Assembly (NCBI GenBank): GCA_024697405.1
Contig: JAILFU010000174.1
Coordinates: forward strand, 1-54,022
Source of the DNA: Prevotella sp.
Lineage (GTDB): Bacteria > Bacteroidota > Bacteroidia > Bacteroidales > Bacteroidaceae
Direction of reading: 5' to 3'
DNA length: 54,022 nt
Both the position numbers and the translations under genes were made by a program. The notes under the pieces were generated by a model. That model was given only the letters and a program-made list of their open reading frames with translations, was not told where the DNA came from and made no database searches. Shown in pieces: positions 24,780-34,428 of this stretch. Within the stretch, counting starts at the first letter, position 1, and every line of letters starts with the position of its first letter.

Positions 24780-26189
24780 ATGAAACAGTTTTTTATCCGT
24801 CTCAACACGATGCTGCGTAAGACCGCACGTCGCGTCATTAACCACTTCCGTACCATTACCGTCACAACGAGTCCGCAGCCGTCAGCAGCGCAGTCAAGTA
24901 CAGTGTCGCTCGATGCCCCATCTGCGCCGCAGTCATCTGCCACACCGTCGGGTCCTGATCTGTCTGCAGTCCCGTCAAGTCCTGAACGGACTGCTACACC
25001 ATCAGGCACGAAGCCGTCCGATGCCCCATCCATCGCCGTGAACCGCCAGCGTCTGATCCGCTTCAACGAGCAGTTCCTTGCAGAGCGTTACGACCTTCGC
25101 TACAACATGATGAAGCGCATTACCGAGTTCCGACGTAAGAACACGAAGGGAGCTGCCACTAATGACTGGCATCCTCTGACCGAGCGTGACCTGAACCATC
25201 TCACCGTGGAGCAGCTGAAAGCCGGCGGCGAGTCGTGGAGCTATGGCATGCGCCTCTGCCTTGAAAACACTGCCATTGACGACTATCACCCTGTTCGCGC
25301 TTACCTTGCTGCCTGCCCTGCATGGGACGGGCACGACCACATCGGCGACATGGCTCGCCGGGTGCCCACCTCCTATACCCGCTGGCCGGAATACTTCCAC
25401 CGCTGGATGCTCGCCATGACGGCCCAGGCGCTGGGGATGGGCGGGCTGCACGGCAACTCGCTCGTGCCATTGCTCATCGGCGATCAGGGAACGCGGAAGA
25501 GCATCTTCTGCCGCAACATCCTCCCCCCGCAGCTGCGCGACTACTTCATGGACGACATCAAGATGGACAATGCCGAGCAGGTGGAGCGTGTGCTGGGCCG
25601 CATGTGGCTGGTGTGCATCGACGAGTACGACAGCAAGACACCTCGCGAACAGGCGAAAATAAAACGTCTGCTCACAGAGAAGGACGTGCAGGTGCGCCGC
25701 ATGCGCAGTGACCAGTACACTATGACTGAACGTCTTGCCTCGTTCATAGCCACGACCAACGACCCCACGCCGCTGCCTTCGGGCGACGGCACACGCCGCT
25801 ACCTCTGCGTCGCTGTCGACGGCATGATTGATACCGACAGCCCCGTCTGCTGGGAACAAGTGTTCGCACAGGCACAAGCAGAGCTTAGGCAGGAGGGCTG
25901 TCTCTGGTGGTTCACCGCCGAAGACGAGCAGGAGATACAGCAGCACAACCGGCAGTACCAGCAGCCCTCGGCTATCGAACAGGTGCTACCCACATTCTTC
26001 GAACCGGCTCCGGAACGCAGCCACGAGCACTTCTGGCAGGTTACAGCCATTCAGCGTGAACTGGCCTCCACGCTCCGTGCCTCCGACGTGCCCAACCTGA
26101 CCCGCCTCGGTCTTGCCCTGAAGGCCCTCCGATGGCCGCAAGGCTCTAGCAACGGTCGCCGTGGCTATTATCTCTTGAAGAAGCAATGA
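24780..26189 (+). CDS. VirE/VapE-type P-loop ATPase (primase-helicase-like)
   Basis: 469 residues. A basic N-terminus (1-30) is followed by a Ser/Pro/Ala-rich linker (about 32-82) and the ATPase domain of the virulence-associated E family: Walker A GDQGTRKS (234-241), Walker B VCIDEYD (D281, E282), then RMRSDQYTM and SFIATTNDPTPLPSGDGTRRYLC, which align with superfamily 3-like helicases used by phages and mobile elements. In Bacteroidales such genes often come with a small HU-like protein and an amidase; neither is here, so this may be a stand-alone remnant of a mobile element. It has a good promoter and an intact frame. Confidence 0.8.
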   Translation: MKQFFIRLNTMLRKTARRVINHFRTITVTTSPQPSAAQSSTVSLDAPSAPQSSATPSGPDLSAVPSSPERTATPSGTKPSDAPSIAVNRQRLIRFNEQFLAERYDLRYNMMKRITEFRRKNTKGAATNDWHPLTERDLNHLTVEQLKAGGESWSYGMRLCLENTAIDDYHPVRAYLAACPAWDGHDHIGDMARRVPTSYTRWPEYFHRWMLAMTAQALGMGGLHGNSLVPLLIGDQGTRKSIFCRNILPPQLRDYFMDDIKMDNAEQVERVLGRMWLVCIDEYDSKTPREQAKIKRLLTEKDVQVRRMRSDQYTMTERLASFIATTNDPTPLPSGDGTRRYLCVAVDGMIDTDSPVCWEQVFAQAQAELRQEGCLWWFTAEDEQEIQQHNRQYQQPSAIEQVLPTFFEPAPERSHEHFWQVTAIQRELASTLRASDVPNLTRLGLALKALRWPQGSSNGRRGYYLLKKQ

Positions 26190-26237
26190 ACTTTACAGCC
26201 TTTGTGGCCTCTACCCAGTTTTCTCATAAACGACGAA

Positions 26238-26301
26238 TTACACGAATTTCACGAAAGACGGCAGATTAATCATCTGGACATCTTTCGTGAAATCCGTGTA
26301 A
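26238..26301. terminator. Bidirectional terminator between convergent genes
   Basis: A 21-bp stem with one mismatch (left arm 26238-26258, TTACACGAATTTCACGAAAG...; right arm 26281-26301) and a 22-base loop, between the VirE-type gene (+) and the xylanase-esterase (-). The CACGAATTTCACGAA sequence is a familiar intergenic repeat in Bacteroidota. No long T-run follows, so termination is inferred from position. Confidence 0.55.
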
Positions 26302-26345
26302 CGCTTCTTCGTTCTTTGTATTAAAAGAAGATAGCGTGTGGGGCA

Positions 26346-28589
<2,244 letters not shown>

Positions 28590-28608
28590 TTAATAAAAAA
28601 ATCCGACG

Positions 28609-28616
28609 CAAATTTA
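28609..28616 (-). promoter_or_regulatory. -7 element upstream of the xylanase-esterase gene
   Basis: The minus strand reads TAAATTTG, a Bacteroidota -7 box 37 bases before the ATG at 28571. No clear -33 TTTG is seen at the usual distance; the 15-base repeat ACTTTGCCGTATGTA (28636-28650) lies just beyond. Confidence 0.5.
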
Positions 28617-28635
28617 CGGAAAATAGTTGATTCCC

Positions 28636-28650
28636 ACTTTGCCGTATGTA
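28636..28650. repeat. Partial copy of the inverted-repeat arm at 262-280
   Basis: ACTTTGCCGTATGTA, identical to 15 bases of the 19-bp arm at 262-280. Only one arm is present here, between two genes on the minus strand. Confidence 0.6.
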
Positions 28651-28673
28651 TGAAAAACTATTTCAAATGTTTC

Positions 28674-30023
28674 CTAATGGCCGATAGACATGAAAGTTTG
28701 AATAAATTGGTTCAGACGGAGCAGTCCGTAAGCGCCGCTGACGCAGGAAATCTCGTCGTAGCGTTGCACGCCGTCGGGTACGATGCCCGGATGCCAGATG
28801 AGGAAGGGGACGGGTTCGTTGACATGAATGCGCAACTCCACTGGCGTGGGGTGGTCGGGAAGCACGGCTATACATACTGGCTCGCCCATCTTTTCAACAG
28901 CTTCGACAACGGGACGGATGAGCCGCTGGTCGAGATAGTTGATGGCACGCAGCTTCAGTTCGAGGTCGCCGTCGTGGCCGGCCTCGTCGGTAGCCTCCAC
29001 ATGGACAAACACGAAGTCGTCCGTCTTCAGGGCGTCGATAGCAGCTTGTGCCTTGCCCTCGTAATTGGTATTGGCCAGGCCGGTGGCTCCCGGAACTTTG
29101 ATGATGCGCAAGCCGGCGTACTTGCCGATGCCTTGTATGAGGTCGACGGCAGAGATGACGGCACCCGATTTGATTTGCGGGTATTGCTGCATGAGCGTCT
29201 GCATGCTGGGACGGTAGCCGCCGCTCCAGGGCCAGATGCTGTTGGCCTGACGCTCGCCTCGGGCGGCACGTCCAAGGTTGAAGGGATGCTTGGCTAACAA
29301 GTCCTGTGAACGAAGAATCAGCTCGTTGATGAGGTCGGCTGTCTGCTGGGGGGAGAGACGTGCGGGGTCAGCGGGGAAACCGCTGACAACGGATGCTTCG
29401 GTGGGGTCAGCGGGGAAACCGCTGACGACGGACGCTTCCTCTGGTTTTACCAGGAGGGGGCGCCAGGCTTCGTTGGGGTGGTCATGGGGCGGGGCACAGA
29501 CGATGTGCTTGTTGCCTCCCTTGATGACCAGCAGATGGCGGTATTGTATGCCACAGATGAACTTTACTCGCTGGAAGCTTGTTTCAGCTGATATGCCAAG
29601 CTGTTTTCTTTCACGCTCGTTGATGGGCGCAGCAAGGGTCTCGTTCAGGTAGTCGATGAGCACACGGGCATCCTCCGTCTCCAGATTTCCGCCGTTGTGG
29701 GTGATGATTTTCCCGTCCTCCAGGGTGATGATGTTACAGCGGATGGCGAAGTCATCGTCGGCCATGTCGTAGCCAATGCTGGCAGCCTCCAAAGGGCCGC
29801 GGCCTTCGTAGACCTCGTTCAGGTCGTAGCCGAGAATGGCAGTGTTGGCCACTTCGCTGCCAGGCGGGAAGCCTTCGGGCACAGTAACCAACCGACCGCA
29901 ACGGCCCTCGCGCGCCAGCCTGTCCATCATAGGCTTGTCTGCTGCCTGTAGCAGCGTCTTGCCTCCTAGCCGTTCGACGGCGTGGTCGGACATACCGTCG
30001 CCTAATATAATAATGTGTTTCAT
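28674..30023 (-). CDS. COG3635 alkaline-phosphatase-superfamily protein; probable homoserine kinase analogue
   Basis: 449 residues, usually annotated as cofactor-independent phosphoglycerate mutase (ApgM type). Metal-site motifs: IIILGDGMSD at the N-terminus (D9), GSEVANTAILGYD (the phosphorylated Ser/Thr region), FVHVEATDEAGHDGD and PDHPTPVELRIH. In Bacteroides the same gene lies in the thrA-thrC operon and has been predicted to replace homoserine kinase; here it follows thrA with two restriction-modification genes between. Residues 196-221 are a 13-residue tandem duplication (EASVVSGFPADP + T/A) encoded by palindromic inserts. thrC is not directly downstream. Confidence 0.85.
   Translation of the reverse strand: MKHIIILGDGMSDHAVERLGGKTLLQAADKPMMDRLAREGRCGRLVTVPEGFPPGSEVANTAILGYDLNEVYEGRGPLEAASIGYDMADDDFAIRCNIITLEDGKIITHNGGNLETEDARVLIDYLNETLAAPINERERKQLGISAETSFQRVKFICGIQYRHLLVIKGGNKHIVCAPPHDHPNEAWRPLLVKPEEASVVSGFPADPTEASVVSGFPADPARLSPQQTADLINELILRSQDLLAKHPFNLGRAARGERQANSIWPWSGGYRPSMQTLMQQYPQIKSGAVISAVDLIQGIGKYAGLRIIKVPGATGLANTNYEGKAQAAIDALKTDDFVFVHVEATDEAGHDGDLELKLRAINYLDQRLIRPVVEAVEKMGEPVCIAVLPDHPTPVELRIHVNEPVPFLIWHPGIVPDGVQRYDEISCVSGAYGLLRLNQFIQTFMSIGH
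29364..29441. repeat. 39-bp in-frame tandem duplication carrying family B palindromes
   Basis: Two 39-bp units (29364-29402 and 29403-29441), nearly identical, each encoding 13 residues of the COG3635 protein. Each contains a perfect palindrome with arms GTCAGCGG and CCGCTGAC around GGAAA (plus strand): 29367-29387 and 29406-29426. On the coding strand the core reads CGG-TTTCC-CCG, shared with two copies in the SNF2 gene. Confidence 0.85.
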
Positions 30024-30046
30024 TGTCTACACTTATTTTGATAGTA

Positions 30047-30904
30047 TTACACAGCCAAGTCCAATGGCAAGTCGCTGATGTCTTTCAGGCGTTTACCGCT
30101 GATAAGAATATGAAGCATTTCAGTAGCATCCTCGGCGTTGGCCTCTTTGACGGCCTCGACGAGTTCGTTGAGAGCGAAGTGATATACGCAGTCGATGTCG
30201 CCCGTTCCCAGTGCCAGTGAAGCAATACGGGCGGGCAACGGTTCGCCGGTCACAACGACGATGTGGGGTAAGTGTCCCTTGCGATTTCGGATGAGGCCAA
30301 GCGCCTCGGTACGGCTGTTCTGAGCGCGGTCGCTGCGCATCGTCCACTTGGCTGATATGGAGGCATGGAGGATAGGCAGGCCGCCGCATGTCTTGCGAAT
30401 ATCAGAAAGGCCGCTGACGGATTCATCGACGATGAACTGATGCGCGTTGATGAATTCGTCGGGTTCCGTCTCGCGATAGACCACTACGTCGGGAGCTACC
30501 ATGTAGTCGTTGCCCATACTGGCTGCTAGCCGCGCATCATCTTTCGTCAACCTTGAAAGATAGTCAAGGTGCTCGTATTGCGCGAAACTGCTGGTCTTGA
30601 TGCTGTTGCGATTGCCGAGCTTGGTGATGTGCCACTTTCCGGGACGTAGGTTCTGTAGATGAGGAAATGTGGCATCGATGAACTCCATGTTCAGCTGTTC
30701 AAACTTCGCTCCTGTGGTCTGGCCTACGGCCTTTTCCTGCTCTCCGGCCATTAGTCTACGCGCAATCCCCTGCGCAATACTGACAGAAAGCTTCGATGAG
30801 CTGTCAGCATTACTCGGAATACCCTTCGCGTCAATGGTCAGAACCCCGTTAGCCAACAGCTCTGCGTGGTACTTCCTCCGTGCTTCTGCTATCAATGCTT
30901 GCAT
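30047..30904 (-). CDS. Type II restriction endonuclease, NgoMIV family
   Basis: 285 residues, close to the length of NgoMIV. Active-site pattern: D139 in APDVVVY, S184-A-K186 in ASISAKW, E200 in NSRTEAL and E69 in KFEQLN, each one position from the NgoMIV residues as I recall them (D140, S185, K187, E201, E70). RSDR at 190-193 matches the NgoMIV motif that reads the CCGG core. Predicted target GCCGGC. Its start overlaps the methyltransferase end by 56 bases, so translation is probably coupled to the protective enzyme. Confidence 0.88.
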   Translation of the reverse strand: MQALIAEARRKYHAELLANGVLTIDAKGIPSNADSSSKLSVSIAQGIARRLMAGEQEKAVGQTTGAKFEQLNMEFIDATFPHLQNLRPGKWHITKLGNRNSIKTSSFAQYEHLDYLSRLTKDDARLAASMGNDYMVAPDVVVYRETEPDEFINAHQFIVDESVSGLSDIRKTCGGLPILHASISAKWTMRSDRAQNSRTEALGLIRNRKGHLPHIVVVTGEPLPARIASLALGTGDIDCVYHFALNELVEAVKEANAEDATEMLHILISGKRLKDISDLPLDLAV

Positions 30905-31835
30905 AATCCAAAACTTGTTTTATTTTAAGTCCTACTTTATGGGCTACTGGTGGGGGAAAGGCATTGCCAATCATGCGGCAGGCCGTAGTCTTGCGGTCTC
31001 CAAACTGCCAGTCGTCGGGGAATCCCTGCAGCCGGGCCATCATCCGTGGGGTGAGCCGTGGCATTCCTTCAAAGTCCGCTGACGGAGCCTCGTTGCCTAC
31101 GCCGCGACCGTCAATGCCCATCGCAGCCCAAGCCTCACGGGCACGGGTAGGGCCGAGGTCGGGGCCGCCATGCTTCTTACTGCCGCCGACGAGTGTCGGA
31201 GCAATATTATTAGCCATCTGCCGCCACTGCTCAGCTCCATGCCAGCCGTTGGCCGCCATCAGGTCGTAGAGGGCGTGGCCCACATCCTGTGTCAGATGAG
31301 GCATAGGTTGCGGGAAGGTGAATATATCGTAGATGTCTGTACGCACGCCGATGATGATGGCGCGTGGACGGAGCTGCGGCACGCCGTAGTCTGAAGCATT
31401 CAGCAGTCGCAGGTGTACGTTGTAGCCCAAATGGTTCAAGCGTGCGATAATGCTGCTGCGATAATGGTCGAACAGCTTGCCGAGGAAGCCTCGCACGTTC
31501 TCAATCATCACCACTTTCGGGTTGATTTCTTCCACTAGACGGAGCATCTGCGGGAACAAATCGCGTTCGTCGTCGGCCCCAAGCTGTTTGCCTGCGATGC
31601 TGAATGGCGGGCAAGGTACACCACCAGAAAGCAAGTCAATCTGCCCCCCATAAGGCCGTCCGTCAAACTTTCTTACGTCCATACACTTCACGTTCCACTG
31701 CGGCCGGTTCCTCTTCAGACAGTCGCAGTAGTCCCTCTCAAATTCCACCAATGCCTGGTGGTCAAATCCTGCCATTTCCAGCCCAAGCGCCTGACCACCC
31801 GCACCCGCGCAGATTTCAAGTGAATTGTATGCCAT
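30849..31835 (-). CDS. DNA (cytosine-5) methyltransferase
   Basis: 328 residues with the ordered m5C motifs: I (EICAGAGGQALGLEMAGF), IV (GGVPCPPFS, catalytic Cys), VI (MIENVRG), VIII (QLRPRAIIIG), a target-recognition region (about 205-260) and X (CRMIGNAFPPPVA). It should protect the target of the adjoining NgoMIV-like endonuclease, predicted GCCGGC. It begins 9 bases after the thrA stop with no promoter of its own visible, so it is likely transcribed with thrA. The last 18 residues overlap the endonuclease gene. Confidence 0.92.
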   Translation of the reverse strand: MAYNSLEICAGAGGQALGLEMAGFDHQALVEFERDYCDCLKRNRPQWNVKCMDVRKFDGRPYGGQIDLLSGGVPCPPFSIAGKQLGADDERDLFPQMLRLVEEINPKVVMIENVRGFLGKLFDHYRSSIIARLNHLGYNVHLRLLNASDYGVPQLRPRAIIIGVRTDIYDIFTFPQPMPHLTQDVGHALYDLMAANGWHGAEQWRQMANNIAPTLVGGSKKHGGPDLGPTRAREAWAAMGIDGRGVGNEAPSADFEGMPRLTPRMMARLQGFPDDWQFGDRKTTACRMIGNAFPPPVAHKVGLKIKQVLDYASIDSRSTEEVPRRAVG

Positions 31836-31844
31836 CTACAAAGA

Positions 31845-34343
31845 TTAGATATTCGCTATCGACATGATATTAGCGAAGACACCGGCTGCGGTGACAGCGG
31901 CACCGGCACCGTAGCCCTGGATGAGCATGGGGTATTCGCGGTAGCGCTCGGTGGTTAGCAGCACGATGTTGTTAGAGCCTTCCAGACCGTAAAAGGGGTG
32001 GCTTTGCGGCACTTCTTTCAGCGCGACGTTCGTCTTACAGGTCAGCTGGTGGTCGCCGCAGGCTTCCATCGTGGCCACGAAGCGCCAGCGCTTGCCTTCG
32101 GCCTCGAGCACTTTTCTGCGGGCTTCGAAGTCGGCATCCAGCTCGGGCAGCCGCTTCCAGAAGTCTTCGAGAGAGCCGGCGAAGAAGTCATCGGGAACGA
32201 AGAGATGCTTCTCCACGTCATCCTGCTCCACCTTGTAGCCGGCCTCGCGGGTGAGGATGACCAGCTTGCGGATGACGTCTGTGCCGCTGAGGTCGATACG
32301 CGGGTCGGGTTCGGAGTAACGCTGTTCCTTGGCACGGCGCACAGTCTCTGAGAAGGGCACGTCGGCAGCTATCTCATTGAAGATGAAGTTCAGCGTGCCA
32401 CTGAGGATGGCCTCAATCTTGAGAATCTTGTCGCCCGAGTTACACAGGTCGTTGATGGTGCCGATGATGGGCAGGCCGGCGCCCACATTGGTCTCATAGC
32501 GGAACCATACGCCTCGGTCGCGGGCTGTCTGGCGCAGCTTGATATAGCTGTCGTAGTCGCTGGAGGCAGCAATCTTGTTGGCAGCTACTACACTGATGTT
32601 ATGCTCGAGGAAAGTCTGGTAGAGGGCTGCAATCTGACGGCTTGCCGTACAGTCGACGAAGACGCTGTTGAAGATGTTCATCTTGATAATCTCGTCGCGC
32701 ATGTGCCCGGTATTGGCAGGGAACCCGGCCCGGAGAATCTTCTCGTAGTTGTCGAGGTCGATGCCGTCGCGGTCGAGCACGAAGTTGTCTACGTCGCTGA
32801 TGCCCACCACGTTCAGCTTCAGGCGTTTCTTCTGCATGAGTATCTGCTGTTGGGTGCGGATCTGCTCAAGCAGCATGCCGCCCACGGTGCCGATGCCGCA
32901 GATGAAGAGGTTGAGTACCTTGTATTCCGAGAGGAAGAAAGAGTCGTGGAGCACGTTGAGCGACTTGCGCAGGAAACGGCCGTCGACCACGAAGGAAATG
33001 TTTGTCTCTGAGGCGCCCTGTGCGCAGGCAATCACCGAGATACCGCTTCGGCCAAGCGTGCCGAAAAGCTTGCCGGCGATGCCCGGCGTGTGCTTCATGT
33101 TCTCACCCACAATGGCAATGGTGGCCAGCCCGCTCTCAGCCTGCATGGGGTACATGGCGCCCGTCTCAATCTCCTTGGCGAACTCCTCGTTGAGCACTTC
33201 GACAGCTGCGGCGGCATCCTCGTCGCGCACGCCGATGGAGGTAGAGTTCTCAGAAGAGGCCTGCGACACCATGAACACGGAAATGCCACGGTCGGCCAAG
33301 GTGGTGAAGATTCGGCGGTTCACACCGATGACTCCCACCATGGAGAGACCCGTCACCGTAATCAGCGTAGTGCCTTTGATGGAGGAGATACCCTTGATAG
33401 GCTTCAGGTCGTCATCGATGGTGTCCTTGATGAGCGTACCTGGATGATCGGGGTTGAAGGTGTTCTTCACCTTGATGGGAATATGCTTTACGCATACAGG
33501 GTATATCGTCGGGGGATAGATGACCTTGGCGCCGAAGTTACACAGTTCCATTGCTTCTACGTAGGAAAGCTCGTTGATGGTGTAGGCACTCTTGATGACC
33601 TTGGGGTCGGCCGTCATGAAGCCGTCAACGTCCGTCCAAATCTCCAGCGCCTCGGCATCCAGGGCGGCAGCGATGATGGCGGCGGTGTAGTCGCTGCCAC
33701 CGCGCCCAAGGTTGGTGGTTTCGTGAGTGTCGCGGTCGCGGGCTATGAAGCCCGGCACCACGGCTATCGTATTGTTTGTTGCGTTACTAACGCAACATAC
33801 GGGACGGAAGGCTTCGCGAACCAGCTGGGCGGTCAGCTCTGAGTCGAGGACGTGCTTGACATGGCTGTCGGTACTCACCACCGTCTTCTTCTCAGTGCGT
33901 ATGAAGTCACGGCTGTTCATGCGTATGCCGTTGTCGACAAGCGCTGCCACGATATTTGACGACAGACGCTCGCCGTAGGAAACGATGGCGTCCTCGGTCT
34001 TCTTCGACAGGTCATGGATGAGGAACACGCCGTAGTAGATGCTCTTTAGCTGCTCGAAGAGCGCATCGACCTTGCAGAGCAGGGCGGCACGCTTGTTCTC
34101 GCTGATAATCGTGTCGATCATCAGGTGATGGCGGGCCACGATGGCATCGAACTCATCGCGCCACTGCTCCTCGCCCTTCAGGGCAAGATGCGACGTGGCA
34201 ATCAGCTTGTCGGTGATGCCGTCTAGTGCGCTGACAACTACTACGACAGGTTGCGTCCGAGCCTCTGCCTCGACCATTTTCTTCAAGTTGAGAATGCTTG
34301 ATACGGAACCTACGGACGTTCCGCCAAATTTCATTACTTTCAT
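31845..34343 (-). CDS. thrA: Bifunctional aspartokinase / homoserine dehydrogenase
   Basis: 832 residues from the ATG at 34343 (MKVMKFGGTSVGS). Aspartokinase domain: KFGGTSVG, LGRGGSDYTAA and WTDVDGFMTADP. Two ACT domains follow (about 300-460), then homoserine dehydrogenase: FICGIGTVGGMLLEQ (NAD(P) site), GTLNFIFNE and YSEPDPRIDLSGTDVIRKLVIL. It makes aspartyl phosphate and homoserine for threonine and methionine. Residues 183-192 (CCVSNATNNT) come from a family A palindromic insert, and related enzymes lack this stretch before the VPGF motif. Transcription starts at a promoter mirrored with that of the FAD gene. Confidence 0.95.
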   Translation of the reverse strand: MKVMKFGGTSVGSVSSILNLKKMVEAEARTQPVVVVVSALDGITDKLIATSHLALKGEEQWRDEFDAIVARHHLMIDTIISENKRAALLCKVDALFEQLKSIYYGVFLIHDLSKKTEDAIVSYGERLSSNIVAALVDNGIRMNSRDFIRTEKKTVVSTDSHVKHVLDSELTAQLVREAFRPVCCVSNATNNTIAVVPGFIARDRDTHETTNLGRGGSDYTAAIIAAALDAEALEIWTDVDGFMTADPKVIKSAYTINELSYVEAMELCNFGAKVIYPPTIYPVCVKHIPIKVKNTFNPDHPGTLIKDTIDDDLKPIKGISSIKGTTLITVTGLSMVGVIGVNRRIFTTLADRGISVFMVSQASSENSTSIGVRDEDAAAAVEVLNEEFAKEIETGAMYPMQAESGLATIAIVGENMKHTPGIAGKLFGTLGRSGISVIACAQGASETNISFVVDGRFLRKSLNVLHDSFFLSEYKVLNLFICGIGTVGGMLLEQIRTQQQILMQKKRLKLNVVGISDVDNFVLDRDGIDLDNYEKILRAGFPANTGHMRDEIIKMNIFNSVFVDCTASRQIAALYQTFLEHNISVVAANKIAASSDYDSYIKLRQTARDRGVWFRYETNVGAGLPIIGTINDLCNSGDKILKIEAILSGTLNFIFNEIAADVPFSETVRRAKEQRYSEPDPRIDLSGTDVIRKLVILTREAGYKVEQDDVEKHLFVPDDFFAGSLEDFWKRLPELDADFEARRKVLEAEGKRWRFVATMEACGDHQLTCKTNVALKEVPQSHPFYGLEGSNNIVLLTTERYREYPMLIQGYGAGAAVTAAGVFANIMSIANI
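33777..33797. repeat. In-frame coding palindrome, family A (thrA copy)
   Basis: Coding strand arms TGTTGCGTT and AACGCAACA around the loop AGT, followed by AACAATAC. It encodes CCVSNATNNT. The valS copy is identical except for the loop (GAT) and one base of the trailing AACARTAC, and is read in the same codon phase. Confidence 0.85.
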
Positions 34344-34376
34344 TATATAATATGTTGTTTTTTCGATTTCAGGGTG

Positions 34377-34408
34377 CAAAGGTAGCAAAAAGTTTGTAAA
34401 GCTCCAAA
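34377..34408 (-). promoter_or_regulatory. thrA: Promoter of thrA (and probably the RM genes and COG3635 gene)
   Basis: On the minus strand TTTG (34408-34405), a 20-base spacer and TACCTTTG (34384-34377), 34 bases before the ATG at 34343. Confidence 0.85.
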
Positions 34409-34424
34409 CTTTTTGCTACCTTTG
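34393..34424 (+). promoter_or_regulatory. Promoter of the FAD-dependent protein gene
   Basis: TTTG at 34393-34396, 20-base spacer, TACCTTTG at 34417-34424, only 4 bases before the ATG at 34429. Transcription should begin at or inside the start codon, so the mRNA is leaderless or translation starts later. Confidence 0.8.
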
Positions 34425-34428
34425 CATC

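Larger units (their letters stand above)
34375..34426. repeat. 22-bp perfect inverted repeat forming two divergent promoters
   Basis: Arms 34375-34396 and 34405-34426 are exact reverse complements around 8 bases (TAAAGCTC). Each arm carries the -7 box of one promoter and the -33 TTTG of the other, so the thrA and FAD-gene promoters overlap face to face. Confidence 0.9.
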
